This document shows, piece after piece, positions 1 to 12,146 of a stretch of 64,000 nt of DNA. The notes under the pieces are model-generated. The model was not told the origin of the DNA. It did not search any database and saw only the letters and a list, made by a program, of their open reading frames with translations. Both the position numbers and the translations under genes were made by a program. Within the stretch, counting starts at the first letter, position 1, and each line of letters starts with the position of its first letter. Origin of the DNA: Cardiocondyla obscurior (lineage: Eukaryota > Arthropoda > Insecta > Hymenoptera > Formicidae); the NCBI RefSeq assembly GCF_019399895.1, contig NC_091882.1, positions 930,001-994,000 of the forward strand, written 5' to 3'.

Positions 1-19
1 GCATTTTCTGCAGGGAGCG

Positions 20-200
20 GCGACGGCGGCTAGCGTACGTGACTTCCTTCTCTCTCAGCCGCTGAGTATGGGTGGAGTAGTACTGTAGTAGTTCCCCCCT
101 CAGTCCTCGATGACCGGTGCTCCGCAACACATCTACGCGCGCGCTTCGTGTGAGATTCGATGCACCCCACGCCAAGATCACGTATGCTAGCCGCCGTCGC
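20..200. mobile_element. MITE family 1, copy 1 (181 bp)
   Basis: The element is bounded by 23-bp terminal inverted repeats at 20-42 and 178-200 that differ at one base; the core is GCGACGGCGGCTAGCGTACG. Its interior, including the stretch that reads CCGCAACAC then TACGCGCGCGCTTCGTGTGAG, is shared in the same orientation with the copy at 52596-52781 and more weakly with an inverted copy near 15770. There is no coding capacity. I could not identify a convincing target-site duplication, so the superfamily is unassigned. Confidence 0.8.
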
Positions 201-271
201 AGCACCACCAATGCCATTTCTGATAGTGAGTGTACGATACTAACAATAAAAATCCTATCCTGAGAGGAGGA

Positions 272-466
272 GGAGGCCCAGGAAGGGCATCATACATCGG
301 CGAAGCAACTTTTAGGTGAGAATTAATTCTTTTTTATAAAATCTTTATAAAAATAAAGCTTTACCTTTACATTAATTTAAATACTAACATGTCTACAGTA
401 ATATGTTTTATTTTATGTTACAGTCACTGGCAGAACTCTACACTCCGCTGAAGCTCATGCAGATTG
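272..466 (+). other. Two possible short exons of an unidentified plus-strand transcript
   Basis: A segment ending at 315 is followed by a good donor (GTGAGA). A 43-nt segment at 424-466 sits between a pyrimidine-rich acceptor (ending TTACAG) and a strong donor (GTAAGT). A perfect branch-point-like TACTAAC lies near 240. Splicing 315 to 424 leaves one frame open with no start codon, so these may be untranslated or internal exons. No protein family is recognised. The gene would continue outside or beyond what I can join. Confidence 0.3.
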
Positions 467-1850
467 GTAAGTTGCATGATTTTTTTTTTTTGTAGTTTGG
501 AATTGAGGTATCTTAAAAATAGTGCACGCGTAGCGCGCGCATGGTTTCTCCTAGTATATTAAAATACACATTTACATAAAATTAACGATCCTGAATATCG
601 ACAATTTAAAGAACTTAATTATTCTTTAATACCCAAGAAACTTAGAAATTCTTTGAATAATTGCCAGTCTTTTGCACCTCGCCAAGTGTTAGTAGCAATA
701 CTTCTAACTTAGCAGTACTCCAAGAATTCTTCAAGCTTTACTAGCTATGATCGCCTGAACGAATAATTAAGACAAATAATATTATTAAGTCTCAATGCTA
801 AATCAAGTCTAAATCTAAACGCGCACCCATCCGTTTTAACGCCAGAATAGTATTAACAGCTTTAACCCAGCGCTTCTTAATAACGTAACGTTTCAAACGA
901 TGCTTCTGTATCGGGTTCTCCAGAGCGGCTTCCAGCCAACGGTGCTCTATAAGTTTTCCCGCAGTTGGTCTGTTCCTATAGCGAGAAGACTAATGAAAGT
1001 TTCTTAATTTAATTGTTACTCGCGGGAAATGTGTGGGCGAAGCAAAGCGAAAACTTTCTGTAGAGTATTGTGTTTTACATTGTGTTGTATTTAATATTAG
1101 ATATAAAATATTAACAGTGATTGTTCAATAAGAAACAAGCGCGTGAATGTTATGTTAAATGTAAGAATTTCCCTCTGGAACGCTTAAACATTGTTGCTTA
1201 CAAAAAAAGAAAGGAATATTCATGTTTAAAATTTGATAAATTGTGCTATTTTTTCTTTTTTTTTTTTTTAAACTTTTTTTTAACATACATTTATTAATTT
1301 GCAAGGTATTAGAACGTAGAATGCGATTCCGCAATATACATGAATGTAAAAATATTGATTTCAAAGTGTATTGCCGATATATTAGCTATCGAGAATTTTG
1401 CTTATCAACGAATTACTCGTTACAGTTATAGTATATAATTTTAATATTATCATTTATAAGCCTTTTATCTTATGACTCTTGATTCATCGTAGAAATTTTC
1501 TTTTTTTTTTATCGTATAAACAAATCTGCAAAATTGGAAATGTATGTGTATCATCTGTAACGATATATTTCTAAAAAAAAAATTATTTAATTAAAATAAA
1601 TTAAAAGGGATAATTTAAAAAAAATCGTGCTTCGACTTTGAAAATTAAAGATAGAGATTTTCACTGAAATCAATTTTTCCAACTCAGTCATAAAATATAT
1701 TATTAGACATATACATATATCTCATCTTGAAAGTCAAACGTTCAAATCCGAGATAAAATGTACGACTAGTTTAATAAGAAAAAAGGAAAATGGTTAACGC
1801 CCCATATTTTCTTGATGTTGCTTATTGTAACTGCTTGACGAACGCAACAG
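467..1850. other. AT-rich intergenic stretch
   Basis: About 1.4 kb of AT-rich sequence with poly-T runs and only short, low-complexity open frames. I see no gene. The 3' end of the minus-strand kinase transcript probably lies at its right edge: a reverse-strand ATTAAA polyadenylation hexamer is at 1770-1775, roughly 80 bases after the stop. Confidence 0.6.
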
Positions 1851-4800
1851 TCAACGGTATATCGACGGCGACGTGGATGACGCGACGTCGGGGGGTTTCG
1901 CTTCTCGTTGCTTCGACTGGAAGTACTCCGCCAAGGAGTTGATCGTTTTCCTAGCAATGGTATCGGCCGCGCACCAGTCCAGACTCATAGATTTTCTGCC
2001 GGCAGAGACACCGCCGCCGCTGCCGCTGCTGGACGTGGTGACTTCTTGCCATTCACCCAGCAGATGCAGGAGCAGATCTTTCGTGCTGCCTGGCTCGTCT
2101 AGATTCAGATTCTTGTGCAGGTCTCGCAAACTCGATATCCGCGGAACGTCCCTGCTGGTCTCGCCGAAAGATCGTTTAACTCGTGACCGTCGCCACGGTG
2201 GTGTCAGGTCCATATCTTCCGCGGAAGATCTTCTACCGAATCTGTCTCCCTTAAACTTCTCCTCGACGCCCTCGGCGATCGTCGTTCGTTCGAGGGAGTA
2301 ATTTCGCGACTCCCTGCGTCTCTCGGACGTATCGTCGCCGATGCTCGTTCTTCTCAGGGCCACAAACACGTTACCGAAGTTAGTGTCGAGATTGTATCTG
2401 TCGAAACTGCGGCTGCTGTGAAAGGTAGTTCCGTTGAGCTTTCGCTGTCGCGTGATACTTGAGAGTTTCTCCGTAATCTCGTTGGTCTCTTTATCGACAT
2501 GAGATGAGGCTATTTTAATATTGTTCTTCGAGTAATTATCGCGATTGATTGCGATGTCGCCGGGCCTCTTGGATCGCTGGGCTTCCGTTGTACCGCCGTT
2601 GCTTCCCTCGTTCACCCGGGATCCAACGGCGATCGAGCGCAAATGCTCGGACAGTTTGATGATTTCCTCAGCCAGAGCGATCTGGCTAGCGGGATCGCGG
2701 CGATTTCGCGCAGCCGTGCCTTCGGAAGCTCTTCTTTCCAAGGATAAACTGAGATTCGGTACGAACAGCAGGTGGCTAGAGCTATCTTTCGCGGCGGAGT
2801 CCGTCACTCTTTCGGACTGCGTGCTGCTGCTGCGAAGACTGTCGCAAGGAGACGGGCTGTGTCCTCGCAAGGACACGGTTTCGTCGCGATTGCGAAGTGG
2901 GTTCCTTGGTAGAGCGTGATACGAGTCGATCGTGTACGGGCTGTCCGGGTGATCCCGCCAGCGTTCAACGAACAGTCTAAGATTGTCTTTCGTTACGTCC
3001 AGCTCCTCTCTGCCGTTATCGTTGACCGCGCCGACGATAGGACGATTCTCGATAAAAGCCGTCCGTTTTTCCGCCGCCAACCCCGCGATCTCCTTTTCGC
3101 TCTTGGGCTTGCTCGCTTTTCGGGCCAGCCACCGGTGCTCCCGGCATTGCGCCGCAGTCATTCGCTTTCTGAAAGATTCGAAAGGCTCGTCGTGAGGAGG
3201 ATCGTGCTTTCATTCTCCCAGGCCTCGATAGTGCGTTTCCCTTGTCACGTGGAGGCACACGCGATCTCGCGATCCGGGGACGATTAATTAAAATATATAA
3301 AACGCATGAACGAAGAATGCATTGATGGCGTAGTTACGAATGCTGTACAAATGTGCGTTATATTAAGTATCTGAATGCAAAATTCTCGATAAGTAGCTGA
3401 TACATTTGTCACTAAAGTTATCACGAAATGCAATCATCTTTTCTTAATTAGCAGTTGAAAATTTTTAGATGTCAATTAATGTACGATAAATACATGTGTC
3501 GATTAAAAATTAATTACATTTCGGTGTAAAATAATAATAGAAGTCTGATTAACCGTGATAACCGCGAGTTACTTGTGAGCCATATACACCTTCACAACGA
3601 GTCAAAGAGAATTATTAAACAGCGTAACAGAAAGAACTTCTTCTCTGAATGTAACAGATATAAAAAATTAAAATACTTAAAAAAAAGATTTAAAAAAAAA
3701 TAAAATAACAGCCGGAGACGTTGAAAAGAGCGAGGGGAAAAAAAAAATTAAAGAAAAGTAGTATATGTACGTATATGTATATTATAATCAGAAAGATATA
3801 CTTACTCCTTATCTTTCACGAGGAGACATCTTATAAAATCTTTCGCGTCCTCCGAGATCTCGGCGAAGGCCTCGTGATCGAAATCGTACTTTGCGATAGT
3901 GACATTCGCCATTGTCTCTATATCCGTATCGCCCATAAACGGTGACAAACCGGACAATCTGCAACAGTTAGCTTCATAAGGAACTTGGATCGTTACAAGG
4001 CGCAGCAGCCTCGTAGTAAATATCGTAACTTACAATACGTAACAAATAACACCTATACTCCATATGTCGGTACCGAAACCAATTTGATCGAAGTTTACGA
4101 CTTCCGGGGCAACAAACTCTGGCGTACCGAACAACACTTGCAGCTTCTTGCTCGGGTCGTATTCTCTCGCGAGACCGAAGTCGATGATTTTGATCCTGTT
4201 ACCTTCTTTCGTCAGACACAGGATATTTTCCGGCTATGCAACATACATGAATTTCAATTAACCGGGCAAATTATAAAATATAAAAAAAAGTAGAGGGTCG
4301 TCGACCGTCAATCTCGTATTATATGTACCTATATTCGAATTAATTGATATTAATAACATAATTCGGCGACTCACTTTTAAATCAAGATGCAGAATCTTCT
4401 GACCGTGCATGAATTCTATTCCCTCGCATATCTGCCGCATAAAAATGGCGCAGCTGCGTTCCGTCAGTACGAAATCGTCGTCTATCACTCTCTCAAAGAG
4501 CTCGCCGCCGTCGATCCTTAAATGATGGAAATTTAAATGTAATCCCGCAGCGCGCGTCTTTTTAATCTTATGCTTCCTACGTCGCTGCCTCGCCCGTGAG
4601 AAAAAACGTACAATTCTAGGACGACATATATCTGTTTTCCCGCGTCAATGGCATCGTACAGCTGAATCAATCGTGGATGCTGTAAGCGTCTCATGATGTC
4701 AACCTCTCTCTGCACCGCGCGTCTGTCCTCTTTTTTCATGACGTTCACCACCTTCGCGGCGAGCATCAAGCTGCTCGTTTTGTCCCTACATCGATAAACG

Positions 4801-6428
4801 ATTCCAAATTTTCCCCTGAAACAAATAATTAAAAAAAAAAAAAAAAAAGAGAAAAAAGTTAGCCCGAAACAATTTGCTTAATAAAAATTAAATCGAATTT
4901 CCGCTTAATGTATGTAACGTATAAGTATATAAAATTCGCTACGATCCTTGAAGCACAAAATTGGATGCATAACAAATTACTCATAAAAAGCGATAAACAC
5001 TGGAAGACCTGCCAAAGTTTTACATCCGCCGCATATCTCTGGCAGAGCAGGGTGGCATACAACATATTTGTCATTAAGCCAAATCAGTGAATCATTAAGT
5101 TAGTGTATCCAAATCAACGGATACGTCGGACGTAACTGTTTTACGCATTAATTAAATTTTATTATTATATAATAATTGCTATAATAACGTCATTAACTTA
5201 GTAATCAATCGCGCTACTGAAAAAGATTTCAAAAAAAATTTAATATCTATCCCAAGTTACTTGAGCAATTCGAAGCTGTCTTTCGGGCTTGTCTATCATT
5301 GAGAAGTCGCGTATTAGAATGTGTTGCGTAGGGTGAACTGCACGTTCATTGTCAAACCGCATTCCGATACTGTCGGGGACGGCCGAGTTCACCGGCGGTG
5401 TCAAGAGCACCGGCACGCCTAGGTCCAACGTCGGAACGTCGTTTGACGCTGCGTACCGTTTCGCTCACGGGTCGAGAGAAACGGATATTTATTTATAGAC
5501 GTATCGTATAGGCCCTTGATTGCCGGCGCGAATAAGACCCGCGCGTGCTTCGCCTTATCAGTTCACGCCGCATTCCGCAGACGGTGCACCTGACTGCGGC
5601 CGTACGCATTCCCGCGAGTCCGTCACCGCGGTTGCACGATATCGTGGAAGCCGGCCAACAGCTCGTAATATCATCCCCGAGGTGGATATTAAACACACGA
5701 TACCGGAATATCGAACGAAGGCCACGCGCGACGAAGGCGTCATTAATTTGGCCCGCTCGTCCAATTAAAAGTTAATTGCACAGGGATATGTTTTATACCT
5801 TGCGAGCGATCGGAGTAAAAAAATAGACTATGGCGAATTTAATCCAGATTTATTTCAAATTACTTTTTTACGGTTTTCGTGATCAGGGGGATGTTTAGAG
5901 TCGTATAAAACTACTCAAGATATTTAACTTGAGCTAATTAGCTGCGGTAACGTAAACCTCGTTTAATCGTGAGTGGACTTCCTGAAAGTTTCTCCACCGC
6001 TGCGACGTTAAATTCCTAGTTGCATCGAGATTGATACACAATCGATCGCATGTGATAGACACGTCGTTGGCACGAAGCATGAACGTCTATACCTACACCG
6101 TTCGCTGATCGACGGATTTAATCACTCACCGTCCAAGCTCCGACTGGATGTCATAATCATCCTTGAACTCGACACCACGGCGTATCGTTACGTCTCTATA
6201 GGGGAAGCTGGGCTCGATCTCTGAAAACAGGCGTGCGATGGTAAGAAGGACGGAATGCGAGAGCGAGTAGGCGTTTTGGCATTCAATTTCATCGGCGATA
6301 TCTTGAAGATGGAAAGAGGCGTCTTTAAGAGTCGCGGCCCGTTCTTCGCCTCGAGAGTTTTGGCGCCAACCGTTCGCCAAGATTCTTCTCAGACAATTTT
6401 GCAGCTCTATCATTTTTCTTGTTAGCAT
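1851..6428 (-). CDS. Myosin light chain kinase-like Ser/Thr protein kinase
   Basis: Six minus-strand exons splice in frame: 6428-6130, 4815-4612, 4516-4375, 4233-4034, 3958-3806 and 3168-1851, giving 771 residues. The ATP loop GRGKFGIVY (about residue 99) is formed across the first junction. The ATP-binding lysine lies in LAAK, the catalytic loop reads HLDLKPEN, where Leu replaces the Arg of HRD as is typical of the MLCK group, and DFG follows in IIDFGLAR. The GTPEFVAPE segment and the DIWSIGVICYVLLSG helix complete the fold. The kinase domain spans roughly residues 92-345; the remaining 430 residues are Ser/Arg-rich and look disordered. An in-frame TAA five codons before the ATG supports the start. 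No Ig or FnIII domains precede the kinase, unlike titin-type MLCKs, and I see no clear calmodulin-binding helix. The substrate is probably myosin regulatory light chain; that is inference from family. Confidence 0.87.
5228..5460 (-). other. Unassigned open frame inside the kinase first intron
   Basis: A reverse-strand frame of about 70 codons is open here (containing LDLGVPVLLTPP and HILIRDFSMIDK) and can end at a GTAACT donor-like site. It cannot be inserted between kinase exons 1 and 2 without breaking the ATP-binding loop. It could be an exon of an alternative transcript, a pseudogene scrap or chance. I do not recognise the protein. Confidence 0.2.
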
Positions 6429-8579
6429 GTTGCCATTATTTTATTTTAATGATTTATTTCGAGACGCCTAATCTTTCTTTGTTCGTTGCTTCGTAGCACA
6501 TTGTCTGCCAAGATGGTTTAGTTTGTTGATGAAAACCGACTCACTTTGCACCGCGGTAAAATGACTATCTCGCGACTATTGCAGATACGCAAAGTGATGA
6601 AAAATAAATTTTAATTAACAAAAGAAATATTGCAAATACGTTGAAAAGTGTATGAGTATACGTCGTTAATATATTTAACAAAAAATTTTGCATGGCAATG
6701 CTCGAAGCACAGCTTGCAAATATTTTCGAGGCAGTCAACGTGTTAAAAAAAAAAAAAAGATCTCTATGGAATCTTCTTTCAAACCTTTCATGTTCATCTT
6801 CATTGATTCGCTTTTCACTTAATAATATTTAATCTTTATTTTCTTTTGTCAAAAATTAAATTAAATTAGAAATATTATTTTCAAACCGTCGAGATCGAGC
6901 TCGACCGAATCTGGCAATTGTCTGCAATTAACTCCAACAATTAAGGCTTTAGCTTCGAGACGAACATCCGACTCTACGAGAACGCGAAAATAGCTTTTAT
7001 GTTTATTCAAAGCGCGGAAATTCGTGTGAGATACGCGCTTCTCTCTCTCTTTCTCTCTCTCTGTGCCACTAAAATTGAATTTACCGAGAACATATTAATT
7101 ATAATACAGTATTAGCACACGGGCATTAAAAGACGAAGATTATATTGATACTGCAGCAAGAATAACCGACTCCTGATTTCCGCAGAGCCGTTCTATCGAG
7201 AACGCACAGACGCGTTTATATATTCACGAACGCAATTCCCGCGCTTCCCGACCGAGACACACGTTTCTCCTATTTTCCATCACCTCGAGATGCTCCTGTA
7301 CGAAAGAAACAAATTATTTCTTTATCTTTCCCTCTTACCTCCCACTGGATCCGACTCGTCCACGCGAATCATGTTCCTCGAACGATTTTTACGAATTAGT
7401 CGCCGCCGTTCTTTCTCGTCTTTCCGGAGAACAGTAAAACAGAAAGCGGAAACAACGCTCTACCGCTGTAAATTTTTTTTTCCTTTTTTCTTTCCCCTCT
7501 GTCTTTTCTCTCTCACCCTCTTTTATCCATGAAAATAAAAAAGGCCTAAACGAGGAGGGTTTCGCGCGGGACCACTCTCGCGCGATCCCTCGATCGATCC
7601 TGCGCGAACCACGGGCGATTATAAACTATCTCGCGGCGGCTGTTTCGTGTCGCGCAGGCACGAGATGGTGGCCTCTTCTTCTTCCCCGGCTCAGACGGAT
7701 TTAGATTTTCGACGGACACCGCGAATTCTGCTGGCCGATCACGTGGCCCGTAAACCCCAACTCGATTTTGAAGAAGGGGAAGGGATAAAATAGCTGGCAT
7801 CGCTCCGTTTCTCCTCTTTCCTCTTTCTCTCGCGCTGGTTCCTTCCTTTTTGTACCCGCGCACGTCTCCTCATGTCCGCTCCTCTTTGTGCAATTCACAA
7901 CGATTCCCGGATGCCGCCGAAGTGCGGAGTCTAGGGACAGATATCGATCCACGTACGCCGATATTAAAATTATTGAAAATCGCACGCGAAATTTGGGAGG
8001 AGAGAAAAGAAACGTTTGGTACCCAGCCCAAAGAGGCCAATCCCTGAAGTTCGAAGTGGTACAATTCTGGCTGACCTGTTTAAAGTGCGCCTGAAATAAG
8101 TCACCGAACTACCGTCAATCTCCATAATACCAAGCATTTGGTTTTAATACTTGTTTTCTTTTAGAGCATGTCTTGATGCCAACGTCGTGCTTTCTTAATG
8201 TCATTGACGGGCGTTTCTGATTTAAAAATATGCATATAAATAAAAGAAAACGAAATCTGCGTTGTTATTAATTTTACTATTTTTACTTTATCTGTGTAAA
8301 CTCGCTTAAAAAAAAAAAAACTGTTACAGAACATCAATGAAACCTAAAAAAAAAAAAATTAAGTTTTGTCATTTCGATCAAAAACATTAACAAAACGTAC
8401 ACTTCGTAAGGAATTAAGTCTAAGATTAATTAAAACGTTGAAATTTTTTTATTCTTAATGTGTAATTTTATTTGCTGAAAGTACTGCGTGGTATAGAAAT
8501 AAGTAACATACTGAGAGAAATATAGCGCGTGTTTATGTTAAAAATGTTTGAAAAAATTTATTAGCAATTATAAGTTGTA

Positions 8580-8711
8580 AGAATAATGAGGTAAGATTAT
8601 TGTGAAATATTACTTTGCATCGCGCTTGTCAGTCGTCTTATCGAGGACGCATGCGTCGCGTACTACGACTACCACGTGGAATTTCCGTGGGTCTTCTAAC
8701 CTCATTATTCT
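8580..8711. repeat. Short inverted repeat framing the TFIIIA upstream region
   Basis: The left arm AGAATAATGAGGT at 8580-8592 is repeated inverted at the right end (about 8699-8711), and the match continues imperfectly inwards. The element is about 132 bp and encloses GC-rich sequence with the E-box at 8673-8678. It could be a MITE remnant or a cruciform-forming promoter element. Confidence 0.5.
8673..8678. promoter_or_regulatory. CACGTG E-box upstream of TFIIIA
   Basis: A perfect palindromic CACGTG lies about 165 bases before the TFIIIA ATG. Such E-boxes bind bHLH-zip factors such as Myc/Max or USF, and ribosome-biogenesis genes are common insect Myc targets. Occupancy is inference. Confidence 0.45.
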
Positions 8712-8842
8712 GGCCAAATTTTCTTTTAGCTCTTCCTTTGATTGATGATAAAACGAAAGTTTCTAAAAAGCTTCTAAAGTGAATAATTACTTTTGCTTCC
8801 AGTAAGAGTATTCATTAGCTGAAATACACGAATGAGATCAAG

Positions 8843-10125
8843 ATGGGTCAAATAAAAGAAGAGAACCACAGTAAAGTTGTATTTGATAAGAATGACCATA
8901 TCAGTGGCATCCAAACAGAGAAGAATATAAAGCAATATAAATGTAAATATTCCAATTGCCAAGTTACGTGTTCAAAACCTTCCAAGTTGGAGAGGCACAT
9001 AAGATCTCACACTGGAGAGGTAAGAAAATTATGTCACACAAACATAATTTTCTTATGTATTATTTCTTATGTTTTATATTTTAACAACTAAAAATTTTTT
9101 GTTACAGAAACCTTACAAGTGCACTCATTTTGGATGTATAAAGTCATATACAAATTCATCTCATTTAAAAAGACACTTTGAAACTCATAATCTTATAAAG
9201 AAAGTATACAAGTAAGTACACATTGGTTCATATTTTACAATCATTTATAAATAATATATTAATTATAAATATATTGTCTTGATTTAAGATGTCCAGAATG
9301 TTCAAAATCAATTAGCAACTTACATAATTTAAAACGTCATTGTAAGAAACTCCATAGTCAGGAAAAAAAAATCTGCTGCAAGGAGTGCAACATAACTTTC
9401 AACAAAAAATATCAGCTAGTCCAACATCAAACTACACATTCAATAAAGCCCATAACTTATAAGTGTGATAAATGTTCTAAAAGTTTTTCGACCAACAGGA
9501 CGTTGCAACGGCATCAAATAATACACGAAAAAATTTATTTTTGTACAGAACCAGGGTGCACAAAAGTATTTGATAAATGGACACTTTTGCGTACTCATAG
9601 AAAAGTAAATCATGTACGACGTAAGTATTATGAAAAATTAATATATTGCAAACATGTAACCCCTAAACAAAATTAATTTTTATTTCAGAATATAAATGTG
9701 AAAGTTGTGCTAAAGTGTTTTTGAATAAATCCAGATTTAAGTTACACAGTAAGACACATTTGGAAAATAGACAGGTTTTACCGTGCTCATACGATAATTG
9801 TAATAGAGTTTACTATTTTAAATCTAACTTAACTGAACACATAAGAACAAAGCATCTCGGAAAAAAATTTTACTGCGATATATGTTCTATGGGCTTTACA
9901 ACGAAGCAAAAATTGATAAAACATATTCAACATCATTACGAATCTAAGAAAAAAAAGGAAAGGGCACAACAAAAAAAACGGAAGGACGTTGGTATACCAA
10001 AGAAAAGCGTAATAAGTGCTTTAATTGGAGTGAATTTGCCACATCATTTAGAAAAGATGATATTGAAACGAGAAACTGTGATAAAAGATATAACGGAAGT
10101 TGTAAAATCAGACGCATCTTTATAA
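8843..10125 (+). CDS. GTF3A: Transcription factor IIIA, nine C2H2 zinc fingers
   Basis: Exons 8843-9019, 9108-9211, 9289-9620 and 9689-10125 join in frame to 349 residues. Nine consecutive C2H2 fingers run from about residue 32 to 287. They are YKCKYSNC, YKCTHFGC, YKCPEC, CCKEC, YKCDKC, FCTEPGC, YKCESC, PCSYDNC and FYCDIC, each with a matching His pair. The nine-finger count and the alternation of C-x4-C and C-x2-C fingers are those of TFIIIA, which binds the 5S rRNA gene internal promoter and also 5S rRNA. Finger linkers after finger 1 follow the TGEKPYKC form. A lysine-rich tail follows (KKKKERAQQKKRK), suited to nuclear import. A likely ATTAAA poly(A) signal lies at 10180-10185. A generic C2H2 protein is the alternative, but the finger count and spacing favour TFIIIA. 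Confidence 0.85.
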
Positions 10126-11079
10126 ATATTCAAACTACGTCGAAATCAAGTCTGCATATTTTATTTTGCATTTATTATAATTAAATGTAACATTTATTTT
10201 AATTTTGAATGCAAATGTATACTGATGCCTGATATATGTCGTTTGGATAATTAAAAAAAATGTACTGAATTTTCTCTAACCAAAAAAACTTTGTGTCGAT
10301 TAATAGTAGCGGAGATGTAATTGATTTAATTTAATTTAATTTTTATTTTGCTATATTGAAACGTATTTTGTCTTATTTTGCATTAATTTCTTTTTATTGT
10401 GTTATATTTTACCTTATTTTATTATTTTAAAATATCCGATTTATCGTTCAGTCATACTACTGAGATCTCCGACCAATATTAGAATTAAATTCGATTTATT
10501 CGATTAATCCGTATGGCAGAGAGCCCAATTCGGAATCGCGGCTTCCACGCGTACAGATACAGAGGCTCGTCCGTGGCTTCACACGGACGAGCCTCTGTAT
10601 TTGTACGCGTGAAAGCCGCGACTCCGAGTTGTGTTCTCTGCCGTATGGGCCTAATCATTAGCGAGAGCCGTTCGCATTAATTTTGTAGCGGCTATTACAA
10701 ATTAGTGGGAAACTGGGCTTCCTCCGTGCCACCAACTTACTTTCCAAGCGTTTTCGAACGATTTCAAATACTCTGCGCTGCAAAATCCGAGGATTGACAA
10801 ATTTGTCATCTTATTTACTTTTAATTTTTCGGGCATTTAAATGGGCTCATGATTAAATTACTATTTTTCTGTCAATGTAATTCAAGATTAAATATTATTT
10901 TTTTAATAGTTAGTGTACTTTTTAATAATTGGCATTGTAAACCTGCTACCGGCAAATCGTGAATGGCGGGTAGTGATAGTGCTTTCTGAGTTTCGGCATT
11001 GAGAAGGCTCGGGATTTATACGGATTTCTCATTTTGTTTATTTGTTAATAGTGCGTACTTTTTTTTTTTTTTTATTACA
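10126..11079. other. Intergenic region between TFIIIA and GPN3
   Basis: It holds the TFIIIA 3' untranslated region, a short TTTAA tandem run near 10325, the hAT MITE at 10517-10640 and the GPN3 promoter region. A poly-T run lies directly before the GPN3 start codon. No gene is seen. Confidence 0.6.
10517..10640. mobile_element. Palindromic hAT-type MITE, short form
   Basis: A 124-bp near-complete palindrome starts CAGAGAGCCC and ends TTCTCTG, so almost the whole element folds into one hairpin. It is flanked by a perfect 8-bp target duplication, CCGTATGG, at 10509-10516 and 10641-10648. Eight-base duplications and CAGAG-type ends are the signature of the hAT superfamily. The arms match the outer arms of the longer element at 16148-16404. 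It is non-autonomous with no coding sequence. Confidence 0.92.
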
Positions 11080-12076
11080 ATGAGGTACGCTCAGCTAGTA
11101 ATGGGTCCAGCTGGCAGTGGCAAGGTAATAAATCTGTGTTTAACTTATATTATCTTTACACTAAGACATAACCTAAATAAAACAAACATGTGTTTTAATT
11201 TTTTATTTTAAACAGTCCACGTATTGTTCAATTATGCAACGACATGCTACCGACGCAAGAAAAACGTTGGATGTTGTAAACTTAGATCCTGCAGCAGAAC
11301 ATTTTGATTATCAGCCTTTAGCAGATATAAGAGAATTAATTGAATTAGATGATGCCATGGAAGATGATGAACTCAACTTTGGACCCAATGGTGGACTTGT
11401 ATTTTGCATGGAGTAAGTTATTTTCTATTAAATATCAGTTTTATTTATTTTGGTATTTTATCACATTTTTTTTTTTTTTTTTTATAGGTTTTTAATGGAA
11501 AATATAACTTGGCTGGAAGAAAAATTAGGTGACACAGATGATGATTATATAATATTTGATTGCCCAGGACAAATTGAATTGTATACTCACATGACTGTTA
11601 TAAGACAGTTAATAGCCACCTTGCAAAAACTGAATTTCAACATATGTGGAGTATTTTTAATAGACGTCCAATTTATGGTGGATGCATCAAAGTTTTTGTC
11701 AGGTACTTTGGCTGCTCTTAGTGTAATGGTAAATTTAGAAATTAGTCACGTTAGTATTCTCAGTAAAATAGACTTGTTATCAAAAAGCGCGCGGAAAAAA
11801 ATAGACAGATATCTCGATCCCGATCCACACAGTTTATTAACAGATATGGAAGAAAACCCATGGAATGAGAGATATCACAGACTTACAGAGAGTCTCGGTT
11901 CTATTATATCGGATTATAGCTTGGTGCATTTTTTGCCGTTAAATATTAAGGATGAGGAAAGTATTGCGGATATAAAATTAACGATTGATAATACGATACA
12001 ATACGGTGAAGACATAGATGTAAAAACAAGAGACTTTGATGAATCGTGTGACGATAATGAACCAGATGAATCTTAA
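11080..12076 (+). CDS. GPN3: GPN-loop GTPase 3
   Basis: Exons 11080-11124, 11216-11412 and 11488-12076 join to 276 residues, close to the usual length. The first intron falls inside the P-loop, so GPAGSGK in exon 1 is completed by ST in exon 2. The family-defining Gly-Pro-Asn loop is at residues 71-73 (FGPNGG). G3 is DCPGQIE and the base-recognition motif is SKID. GPN3 acts with GPN1 in assembly and nuclear import of RNA polymerase II. The C-terminus is acidic (ESCDDNEPDES). An AATAAA signal lies at 12141-12146. The gene is tail to tail with PHF12, with 193 bases between stop codons. Confidence 0.93.
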
Positions 12077-12140
12077 TTATTTTTTTAAGAAAATATTTTC
12101 ACCTTAGATTGTATTTACAAATGTAATTAATTTATTTTTT

Positions 12141-12146
12141 AATAAA
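12141..12146 (+). terminator. Poly(A) signal of GPN3
   Basis: AATAAA lies 65 bases after the GPN3 stop in the short convergent spacer. The reverse-strand signal for PHF12 (AATAAA, read as TTTATT on the plus strand at 12209-12214) lies in the same spacer. Confidence 0.55.

Larger units (their letters stand above)
6429..8842. promoter_or_regulatory. Divergent intergenic region between the kinase and TFIIIA genes
   Basis: About 2.4 kb separates two genes that are transcribed away from each other, so both promoters must lie here. I see a CT-rich microsatellite at about 7039-7062, a GC-richer stretch at 7550-8050 and an imperfect inverted repeat near the TFIIIA start (8580-8711). Open frames in the GC-rich part overlap on both strands and look like chance. 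Confidence 0.5.
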
